A stretch of 64,000 bases of DNA. Origin: an uncultured Lachnospiraceae bacterium (GTDB taxonomy: Bacteria > Bacillota > Clostridia > Lachnospirales > Lachnospiraceae). The position numbers and the translations under genes are program-made. The stretch spans positions 30,137 through 94,136 of the forward strand of contig CAJTSD010000007.1 of NCBI GenBank assembly GCA_910578795.1. The letters run 5' to 3'. The notes beneath the pieces are model-generated. The model was not told the origin of the DNA. It saw only the letters and a list, made by a program, of their open reading frames with translations, and did not search any database. Below, one piece after another: positions 16,495 through 24,800 of this stretch (the first letter of the stretch is position 1; every line of letters starts with the position of its first letter).

Positions 16495-17647
16495 CCGATT
16501 TGATGCAATCATCATACCAAAAGAACTCGACAATGCCGTACGGCTTGGCATTGAAGCAGGCATTCGCCGGCAAAAAAAGCAGCTAAAAACCAAACGCGCT
16601 ATCCGATACACCGCTTTGGCAGCAACTGCCATGCTTGCAGTCTGTCTCAGTATCCTGTTTATTTCCAACCCGTCTTTGGCGGCTAAGCTGCCGATTATCG
16701 GACGGATTTTCTCACAGGTTCAGGATAAGGTCAGCTACAAAGGCGAATTTGACAGCGATAAGGACACCGTTGTTGCAATTCCCGCAGCCGAGGAAATGAC
16801 CAGTTCAGTTAATGCCATGACAGAAAATCCTTACACACAGACCTCAAACGGACTGACCGTTACCGTTTCAGAAATCAACTGCTCTGCACAGGCACTATAC
16901 CTCGCCCTCTGCATTGAAAACGAGGAGGATTTTCCGACTGATTTCATTAAGACCAAACAGAAAGATTACGTGCCGGATTACGACATTCTATCCCTTGTCA
17001 GCATTGACTATTATGACATCGCGGGAATGGAAAAATCGAAGCGCGGACCGGAAAACGGCGTTTGCAGTCCCTATTATATTGAAGGAGAATTTGTGGACGC
17101 ACGCACCTTTGCCGGAATCATTCGCGTTCCCTTGGACGATGCCGCATATCCCGAACAGTTTACCTATTACCTTGAAATTTCCGATATTTACGGGGAGCTT
17201 TTTACATACGAGGAGGAAACCCTCACAGATCCGGACGGAAACGTCGTAACGCTGAAAAACCCGCAGACAAAGCACTACACGGGCACATGGAATTTTGCAT
17301 TGAATATTACAAGAACAGAAGACGGGCAGCAAACCGTTACAGTGAATCAGACAAACGCCGACGGTCTAGGCATTGCCTCCGTGAAAAAAACGTCATTCGA
17401 AATTACCGCACAGCCCCTTTTTCCCGAAGGTGCAAACGAAGCTGATTACGCTACCGTCATATGCGACGCGGACGGTCAGATTTTGGACACGCAGGGGGAT
17501 AATGCCGAAGTCTTTTCCACCTACGGGCGCAATACGGATACTGTGCAAGTCTATCTATGTGACTATCTGCAATATATGAACGAATTAAAGGGTTCGCCCG
17601 AAAAAATCGCGAAGGGAGCGCTGTTTCATACGGAAATTACGTTCTAA
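16484..17647 (+). CDS. DUF4179 transmembrane anti-sigma factor
   Basis: 387 residues: a short cytosolic N-terminus (1-40) that should bind the sigma factor, one membrane segment (about 44-62, TALAATAMLAVCLSILFI), then a long extracytoplasmic DUF4179-type beta-rich domain (about 100-387). The start overlaps the sigma gene by 11 bp, so the two are translationally coupled and made in balance. The signal is unknown. No zinc-binding anti-sigma motif is visible at the N-terminus. Confidence 0.88.
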   Translation: MQNNRFDAIIIPKELDNAVRLGIEAGIRRQKKQLKTKRAIRYTALAATAMLAVCLSILFISNPSLAAKLPIIGRIFSQVQDKVSYKGEFDSDKDTVVAIPAAEEMTSSVNAMTENPYTQTSNGLTVTVSEINCSAQALYLALCIENEEDFPTDFIKTKQKDYVPDYDILSLVSIDYYDIAGMEKSKRGPENGVCSPYYIEGEFVDARTFAGIIRVPLDDAAYPEQFTYYLEISDIYGELFTYEEETLTDPDGNVVTLKNPQTKHYTGTWNFALNITRTEDGQQTVTVNQTNADGLGIASVKKTSFEITAQPLFPEGANEADYATVICDADGQILDTQGDNAEVFSTYGRNTDTVQVYLCDYLQYMNELKGSPEKIAKGALFHTEITF

Positions 17648-17656
17648 AACATTCCT

Positions 17657-18202
17657 TTAACCGCGCATATCCAACCATGCAAGATATTTTTGAGGAATAC
17701 CGTTTTGCTCTGCTTTTACTTCAAAAGCTTTTGTCTCGGCGTCAATTTGATCTTTCTCGGCGTTTGACAGCATTCTTTGCGCATAAGTGTAGCATACGTT
17801 GTCTTCCTTTTGAATATGCCGCTGCAATAAATCCGCATAGGCGGCGGCGTGGGTGATGACATAGAGTTTGTTCTTCGTGCAGGGGTATTCCGCATACAGC
17901 TTGAGGGCGTTTTCCAGCTCCGTGATGTGAAAACGCCCAAAATCATGTTCAACAAGCATTCCGTTTCGTATCAGTTTTTCGGTGGCAGAACTTGGATTTT
18001 CGAGCATATGGCGAAACAGGATTTGTTCCTCTTTTCCGTGGTGATGCTTGTCTGCATAGACGCGTGCAAAGTCAATGCATTCCGCAAATTGTGCCGCGTC
18101 AACGTCCGCGCCCTCCAAAATGGCACAGCAGCAGTTTTTCATGTATTCGGTGAAGGCAATAATATTCAAATGCTCTTTCATCAATAAATCCATTCCATAC
18201 AT
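17657..18202 (-). CDS. Hemerythrin-domain protein
   Basis: About 181 residues from ATG 18202 (CGGAGGGAACGCC upstream; the GTG/ATG choices further up lack a site). A four-helix hemerythrin fold with the di-iron ligands in order: EHLNI, the HHHGKEEQILF block (HxxxE), VEHDFGR, and LQRHIQKEDNVCY. Such proteins bind O2 or NO, or help repair iron clusters in anaerobes. It converges with the anti-sigma gene (9 bp gap). Confidence 0.88.
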   Translation of the reverse strand: MYGMDLLMKEHLNIIAFTEYMKNCCCAILEGADVDAAQFAECIDFARVYADKHHHGKEEQILFRHMLENPSSATEKLIRNGMLVEHDFGRFHITELENALKLYAEYPCTKNKLYVITHAAAYADLLQRHIQKEDNVCYTYAQRMLSNAEKDQIDAETKAFEVKAEQNGIPQKYLAWLDMRG

Positions 18203-18322
18203 GGCGTTCCCTCCGTGGATTTTCCGCATAAATTTTTACATATCCTTATGCTTCCCAAATAAACGGTTTTCATTCCGCGAAGGGTAATTGCATGATATTG
18301 ACTTTTTGAAATGTAATATTGG

Positions 18323-18481
18323 TTAGAGCTTGCTGATAATTCCTGTTCCGCAGGCGCATTCAAGCACCGTATCATGCGGTGCGGTCAGCGCAGTTACGGT
18401 GCGGCACATTTTTCTGATGACTTTGCCGTTGTAGACGTATTCAATCAAATCGTACAACGGCGCGGCGTTATCCCAAAACAT
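18323..18481 (-). pseudogene. Class I SAM methyltransferase, N-terminal fragment
   Basis: ATG 18481 with GGGAGG 9 bases upstream starts a 52-residue frame: FWDNAAPLYDLIEYVYNGKV, then motif I LECACGTGIIS. It stops two residues after the SAM-binding glycine loop. The family needs about 200 residues, so 75% is missing. The upstream regulatory region is intact, so it could still be expressed as a useless peptide. Confidence 0.75.
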
Positions 18482-18506
18482 TTTGTGTATCCTCCCTTTC
18501 CCTTCG

Positions 18507-19034
18507 TCAGGAAACTGCAAAAAAACTGATAATCTCATCTGCACTTACCGGCTCCATATCATTCGCATCCACGCCCACATCATACCGGTAGATTCCCCCT
18601 TTTCGGTTTTCCGCGTTGTAGCTTTTATGGTTATGCTGGTGCCCATGAAGCGCAATCGCGCCCTTTCCGTAACCGTTCCATTCCACGATAGGATAGTGGA
18701 ACAAAATAAACTGCGTGTTCCGATAAGACAGTTCCATATACGTTTCCACCGACACAAACAGCGTGCGCTCAAACGCGGGGCTGTCCACAAAATGATCGTG
18801 ATTCCCCCTGATCAAATGCTTTCTGCCGCGCAGCGAGGATAGACAGGCAGACGCAATGTCCGCACCTTTCATGGTAAAATCGCCAAGGATATAGACATCA
18901 TCATCATACGATATTTTGTTGTTCCATTTTTTGATTAACGCCGTATTCATTTCCTCCACACTGCGAAACGGTCTTTGCGTATGTCTGATTATTTTTTCAT
19001 GGTAAAAATGTAAATCAGCCGTAAAATATATCAT
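18507..19034 (-). CDS. Calcineurin-like metallophosphoesterase
   Basis: 175 residues from ATG 19034 (AGGAGAAAACTT upstream). All metal-ligand motifs of the family are visible: TADLHFYHE (DxH), LGDFTMKG (GDF), IRGNHDH (GNHD), LFHYPI and ALHGHQHNH (GHxH). It resembles the small bacterial phosphoesterases of unknown substrate often found near mobile or accessory genes. Stand-alone here; the following gene is a broken methyltransferase. Confidence 0.9.
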   Translation of the reverse strand: MIYFTADLHFYHEKIIRHTQRPFRSVEEMNTALIKKWNNKISYDDDVYILGDFTMKGADIASACLSSLRGRKHLIRGNHDHFVDSPAFERTLFVSVETYMELSYRNTQFILFHYPIVEWNGYGKGAIALHGHQHNHKSYNAENRKGGIYRYDVGVDANDMEPVSADEIISFFAVS

Positions 19035-19165
19035 AAGTTTTCTCCTGTTTTCTGAAACACCGGACAATCCAACAATCAAGCCGCAAGCAGTTCCATATCT
19101 CTGATCATACCATTCGCACCGCAGCAAACGTCAATTACGCAGACATATAGGATATAAAAATACCG

Positions 19166-19810
19166 TTAACAAACCGACTCCCTATGATAATCCGTCACAT
19201 CACTGCCCAATTTTTCATATAACCCGTTCACGTCCAGTTCGCCGTTTCGAATCGCAAGCAGTTCCGCATTCGTAACGCCAATAAATTCCACAAAGTCTAC
19301 TGTCCCGTTCGGCGTGCAGATTGACTGAAACTCCTTATCGGGTATCGTGATAAAGCCCGTTATATTGGATTGCATTTCCGTATCAATTCCCTGCGTCTGT
19401 CCCGTGTATACATACTCATATGCGTTAAACACTTCGCCCTGCGTAAACGTAATCCGTGCAATGGACTGTAAAATCCCACAGACACATTGCAGTTCCGCCT
19501 CTTCATCTGCATAGTTCTCTTTCTTCAATTTAAATGTAAACTCCATTCCATACCCGCTTATTTCCTCGTCCTCGCTTTCTTTCTCATACAGTTCAGACAG
19601 ACCAAACGTCACAAAATGCCAATACGCGCCGCCGTCATAAATGCTGATGCCGTCAAGCGGACTGTCACCGCCAAGCCGCCACTTTATCAGTGACGCATAA
19701 TGCTTCGGATTGGTCTGCTTAGGATACACCCGCTCACATTCCTCCGTAATCGCGTCCCAACCGCTTGTATTGATTTCTTCCTCTTCCTTTTCATTCTCAA
19801 ATTGTCCCAT
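19166..19810 (-). CDS. SUFU-domain (suppressor of fused) protein
   Basis: About 215 residues from ATG 19810 with AAAGGAG about 10 bases upstream. A SUFU-like domain covers most of it: GGDSPLDGISIYDGGAYWHF, the GLSELYEKES strand, SGYGMEFTFKLK, then a C-terminal FITIPDKEFQSI and EFIGVTNAELLAI. Bacterial SUFU proteins are known immunity proteins in polymorphic toxin systems. The frame stays open upstream of the start into unrelated sequence. Confidence 0.88.
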   Translation of the reverse strand: MGQFENEKEEEEINTSGWDAITEECERVYPKQTNPKHYASLIKWRLGGDSPLDGISIYDGGAYWHFVTFGLSELYEKESEDEEISGYGMEFTFKLKKENYADEEAELQCVCGILQSIARITFTQGEVFNAYEYVYTGQTQGIDTEMQSNITGFITIPDKEFQSICTPNGTVDFVEFIGVTNAELLAIRNGELDVNGLYEKLGSDVTDYHRESVC

Positions 19811-19933
19811 CAATTCATTCTCCTTTCTGATTCTCCAAAGCTGATGCCCCATCTCCAAATCCTCCGTATCAAACCGCAGATACAAGCCCTTTTCGGCAGA
19901 AATAATTTCAAATGACGGCTGCCATAATATGCC
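19811..19933 (-). pseudogene. Gene remnant fused in frame to SUFU start
   Basis: From a TAA at 19934 the frame is open and protein-like (ILWQPSFEIISAEKGLYLRF, DLEMGHQLWRIRKEN) and runs without stop into the SUFU gene. It lacks a start codon with a ribosome site and has no SUFU homology I can see. It is likely the 3' end of another gene whose stop was lost or which was deleted into place. Tentative. Confidence 0.35.
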
Positions 19934-20095
19934 TTATCCGCGAAAACAGCCGTGGTAAGCAAAGAACATCTCTGCGTTATGTTCTTATCTTTGCTTTTTC
20001 ATCGTATCACAACCATATGTGTTTTTCTACAACATATGGTATTTTTCTTTTTTATGGTCATAAAATATTTGATGGTTTTCATGGAAAGCTTATCA

Positions 20096-20104
20096 TGTTA
20101 TACT
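20096..20104 (+). promoter_or_regulatory. Extended -10 promoter of the small antitoxin-like gene
   Basis: TGTTATACT forms an extended -10 (TGn plus TATACT), 33 bp ahead of the 29-codon gene. A TTTTCA about 17 bp upstream could serve as a weak -35. Confidence 0.45.
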
Positions 20105-20136
20105 ACTAACAGATCAAATCAGAATGGAGGATTTTT

Positions 20137-20226
20137 ATGACAACAGAAGCAGCATGGGATTATGCCATTGGCATGATTAAAGTAGATGGGCTTGAACCCA
20201 CCGAAAACTTTAAAAAATATAAATAA
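20137..20226 (+). CDS. Truncated VbhA-like antitoxin peptide
   Basis: A 29-codon gene with its own GGAGG (5 bases upstream) and an extended -10 promoter. The peptide (TTEAAWDYAIGMIKVDGLEP, then TENFKK) matches the start of small VbhA-type antitoxins that inhibit Fic toxins: an Ala-Ile-Gly helix, then a Gly-Leu-x-Pro turn. Family members continue about 25 residues further; here a TAA cuts the frame. There is no Fic gene beside it. It could be a decayed solitary antitoxin. Confidence 0.45.
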   Translation: MTTEAAWDYAIGMIKVDGLEPTENFKKYK

Positions 20227-20231
20227 ACTCT

Positions 20232-20809
20232 TTAATCTTGCAGATAAAACTGCATCACCTGATAACAGTGAAGGCATTGTGCATTAATAGTATCAAATTC
20301 CGCGGTAAATGTATTGAGACTGCCTGTTGCATTAATTGCCAAACCTGTAAACGTCAAATATCCGTCATAGTATTCGGACAGTGATTCATATGCAGCTTTA
20401 TATTCATCAGGCGGATTTTTCAGTTGTGCGATAATCGCATTGACCGTCTCGCGGTTTTCCACTATAGTCTCTATTTTCGCGTTAAAATCAGAATCCGCAT
20501 ATAAATTACACAACGCATCATTAAAATCATCTTCAAAAATTCCGTAATCATAAATTTTGCAGACGGACTGCGGTGCTTTTGATAGTCCTCTGTATTGGGC
20601 AACTGTGGCTTTGTTATCAAATCAGTAATCACATCTGTATTAATAGGGCAGCCGCAGTGCGTACATATCGGTTCTCCACCATGCAACGAAGCGCCGCACT
20701 CGGAACATATATTCTGTCCCGTTGGTTTTAATGCAACACCGCAATGAACACATTTAATTGCTTTATCAGAAACCCATCCTCTGCAATGAGGGCATTCTAT
20801 AAGACCCAT
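20232..20809 (-). pseudogene. Double zinc-ribbon protein, single-base frameshift
   Basis: The first half (from ATG 20809) has two zinc ribbons (CPHC...CVHC and CSEC...CTHC). Near 20577-20580, an AAAA run on the coding strand, the frame must change: adding one A gives a continuous protein through KAPQSVCKIYDYGIFEDDF into the downstream frame that ends at 20232 (about 190 residues in all). As written, translation ends after 112 residues. It could be a true mutation, a phase-variable run or a base-calling error. The C-terminal half is helical and of unknown function. Confidence 0.75.
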
Positions 20810-20894
20810 ACTTTATCCTTTCACAGTAAAATTACAAAGTTCTTCCTACCCCAATTCAAATTCAGAATCTTTTGCGCGAATTTTTTCATACTAA

Positions 20895-21662
20895 TCATTC
20901 AAATTTTGAAATATTGAAAATACTTTTTTCCAAATGCACGCTGTTATTCCTAATAAGTATATCCAGTAAATTTGACATATATGGAAACAGAAATGTATTT
21001 GTTTTTTTGAAGGAATCCTCTATGTCAAATTCCTCCGCAAAAAAATTTAAGATCTGTTCACCTGCTTTTGAAACTTGAATGACCATATCTTCATTATAAT
21101 AAAGATCACATTTCTTTGCACAGCCGGCAGTAATATAAGATATTTGATATAACGTAGGAATTTCCCGGGCGCGGAGCTGTTTTAACATTGCAAAATCATT
21201 ATGTTCAATCGCTAAAGAAATCATCTGCATTCTCAGATTGTCATTTTCCGCAAGCTTATACTGTAACACATCCGTATCATAAATTTGTCTGCGTTCAATG
21301 CTCGTCCCTGCCCCAAAATTTGAATAATAGTTCTGTTTATCAGCATCTACAAACCAAATGTAATGATGCTTCGTTAAATATACAAGAAATTCATAATTTT
21401 TAAATGCGAGCGCATAATCAATCACTGTTTTTCCGTATTCGTCATGATTTAGAATTGCTTTATCTTCCTGATGAATATACTGTTCCCAAATATTTTTATC
21501 ATTGGAAAATGCAACAATATAGTTTGTCATATGCTTATAATCGGGAACAAGACAGTTCCCCGCACTTAAAATCGCATCACACGTTACACCCAAAAGCTTG
21601 GTGAATATAGGCAAATCATGGATCTGAATCGCTTTTGTTCCCTTTATGATTTGCGCATACAC
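20895..21662 (-). pseudogene. XRE/ankyrin-like regulator, 5'-truncated
   Basis: 255 residues whose first ~30 are the end of a Cro/CI helix-turn-helix (VVYAQIIKGTKAIQIHD, then FTKLLGVTCDAIL). The first two helices are missing: the open frame upstream gives only FYSVV and basic residues before a stop at about 21707. The rest is a helical, ankyrin-like domain (HDEYGKTVIDYALAFKNYEF, then YLTKHH) as in clostridial XRE proteins with an ankyrin-type sensor. GTG at 21662 is the nearest start but has no ribosome site. Probably inactive for DNA binding. Confidence 0.6.
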
Positions 21663-21891
21663 TACAGAATAAAAATCAGCTTTCCGCTTTTTTTGTGTCT
21701 TTCGAAGTCAGGCGGTCATATTGTATCATAACTTCGCCAGTAAGCAGATTCCGCTTTTCTTTATGTATCCTCTTTTCTGAATATAAAAATCCCCACCGTT
21801 TGGCAGGGACTTTTTGGGCATTTTCTTTCAGCGGACTGACCAAAGGGACAGTCTGCCTAAGCCGGTTTGAGGTTTCGCTGCACAACCCCTT

Positions 21892-24800
21892 CTACAACTG
21901 CCCCAAAATCGACGGATCCTTAATCTTCCCGTCCTCCGCCAAGAGTATAATCTTCGACATAATCTCCGCCGTCTTCGGGTCCTCGTCCACAAACGGCAAA
22001 AACAGCCTTCCCCGCTTCTGACTATGTACCGGAAGAATATTCAACATCGCGCCGCCCTGCAAATGAACAACACCGCTCCCCAAGTGAACGGAATACTTCC
22101 CCCGCTTGCCCGCAATCAGTGCATGGTTGTCCGTAAGCGTCACATTCTCCAGCCCAAACAGCGGCAGGTTAAACGCCACAATCGCGCGCCGCATTTCAAT
22201 TGTCGAATGACTCGTTTCAGGGTCAACGCCGCCCGCGTGCGCCACGCTCACCGCCAAATCCACGTCCCGCATGACCTCACTGTAAATCAAATCCGGTACG
22301 TTGCCAATTGTAATCGGCTCAAACGTCTTGCGGTCGGTAAATACCACCCATTCCAGCGTCGGCGCCTCAATATCGCTCGGAGAAAACCAGTCCGCCAGCG
22401 CATAAATCTGCGCAATGATATTTTCCTTATAAAAGACCTTCTGCAAGCCCTCTTCCAAATCCGCAACCCAACGCCGTCCCTTCAGACACCCGACCGTTTT
22501 CATCGGCTGAATTTGATTGCCCGCAAACATCTTTGAATACGTCAGCCCAAGCTCCTCGTCCATCTTTACATACAATTCGCGGAACACCTGTTTAAACGGC
22601 TGACGGATTTGACGGTCAAACAACGCCTTCTGATATTCGTGCCAAACGCCCGCCCGGTAAAAATCCAACGGGTGCGCAATGCGCAGCAAATTCTCGTCCT
22701 GCAACAGTTGTTTTTGACCATTACAGTCAGCCAAGCAACACTTCCTGCCGCCGTCCAAATCCGTCCGCACAAAGCCAAGCTTCTCCCCGCACGCAAACAC
22801 CAACGGCGCAAGAATTGCCTTCACGACAGGATTTCCATACAGTCCGCGCGTCTCAGCCGCCGTAAACAAATCCCCGTGCTCCATCGCCTCTTCCATCAGC
22901 TTCTTCGCGCGCACATACTGGTCCTTCAGCTTTTTATGCGCCTCCTTCACTTCCAGTACATACGCCTGTTTCCGCAGCTTTGACGGCAGCGATTTCAGCA
23001 TTTTTCCGCCCTTGCGACACAAAATTTCACTCTTCCCTTCTTCATCAACCGAAAGACAAATCTCCACGTCCTCCACAGCCGTCCAATCCATATATGCAGC
23101 AAACTCCTGCATCAGCTCCGTTTCCATGCTCAGCGTCAGTCTTGTCACGTCTGCAAAGCCCGCATGGACACTCATATTGACCAAAGCAGTCTGTGCCGCC
23201 GCCGTTTCGCTCGCCCGCCGCTGCGCCCCGAACTGCTTTGCCTCCTTCGCAAACTGCTGGATAAACTGATACCGCGCGAGCAAATCCTTCTGACGGTCTT
23301 TCGCAAACGGCACCAAACCATAGCTCATCAGTAAATCCTTATTCCGCTTAGCACAAATCTCCCCGCGCAGTTGCTCCAAGGTCACCTTGCCCGTGGCAGC
23401 GTCCGCATATTTCCTTGCGCGCGAATGCTTTTGACCGTCGGAAATATATTTCGCGCCTTGGTACAAAAGCCCGAAATTCTTCTCCCCTAAAAGCGCATAG
23501 CACTCCCGAAACCAGTCAATGTCAAACGCGCCCCCCTGCAGTTCTTCCGTCGACAGCGGCGTGTACTTCGCAATCATCGCCGTCTTTTTATCATCAAACC
23601 GCTCGTTCATGTGCGCCATAAAATAATAGCAGCCGCTCGTTAAGCCGTTCCACCCAAGAACCTTCTCAAGCAGGTCAATCCACTGCGGCGCATACATCGC
23701 CACCTCGACAAGCCGCTGCTGCGTAATGCCCGTTCCCTTCAAAGCCGCCTTTAACTGCGCTGCGGTATCGTCCGCTTTCGGGTAACAAGCCTTTAGCAAA
23801 AAGCAAAGACTGTCCCGTTTCGTGCCCATTGACTGGTTATAGTACCAGTCATACCACATATAATATGTGTCCCGGCTCAGCGTGTCCTTCCCCAATGCCT
23901 TTAAAATACGGATAAGATAATCCGCGCCCTGTACATAGGTAATCCCGCGCATATCCCGCGTCACTTCCGTTTCCGCCTCACCGCGTCGCAGCTCAATATC
24001 CATAAACACAGGCACTATTTCATCGTACAACTCCCGTATCAGCTTCCCGCACCACGTGTCAGGACCGACAAACGCCGCGCTGTTTTCCAATACCTGATCC
24101 ATTCGCTCATACCCGAAAAACTCCCGCCAAAGACCGTAATTCTGCCGATTGGTAAAATCTCCCTTAACAAGCTGTGTCATGGCTTTTATGCAAGTCGTCC
24201 GCACATAATAATGCAGCAGCGCCTTCCATAAAATGTCCTTTGAAATCAGCCCCATGTGGTACGCCTTCAAAAACCAATACGGTCTTAGCGGCGTTTGGAA
24301 GCTGCCGTTGCGTTCCGTCTTTCCATCAAGGAACTGGCTGCGTTTGCGCTCCTGCATACACCGCAGTTCAAACGCCCATGTGACAAAAAACGCCTGCTCA
24401 AATTCCTCGTCCGTCTCCCAATTGGCAAGTCCTTTCAAAAATGCCTCAAAATACGGAATTTTTGAAACGGAAATGGTATCCGTGCGCAGCTCTCCCTGCC
24501 AGTTGCGCGTCTTGTATGCTATCTGACTGTTCTCCTTTGTCAGAATGGAAAGCAGTGCAGACAGCGCCTCCAATCCCATGCGAAACAGCCACTTTTCGTC
24601 CGTAAATTCCGAAACATAAAGCCTTCGCACTGCGCGTATTTGCGGCGCATATTTCAAAGAAAACGGCTTTAGCATAAACGACTGTTTCCCGAAAACCGCG
24701 TCATAAAACGGGCGGCTGTTTTCCAGCAAATCGCAGTCATCCCAAGCCATGACCGCCTCGAGTTGCAAAAGCACGCCATAGTCGCCGATTTGTGTTTTGT

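Noticed and set aside
22024..22536. Long plus-strand ORF antisense to the DUF4132 gene
   Set aside because: Basic, His/Arg-rich composition and no ribosome site; a shadow of a GC-skewed real gene.
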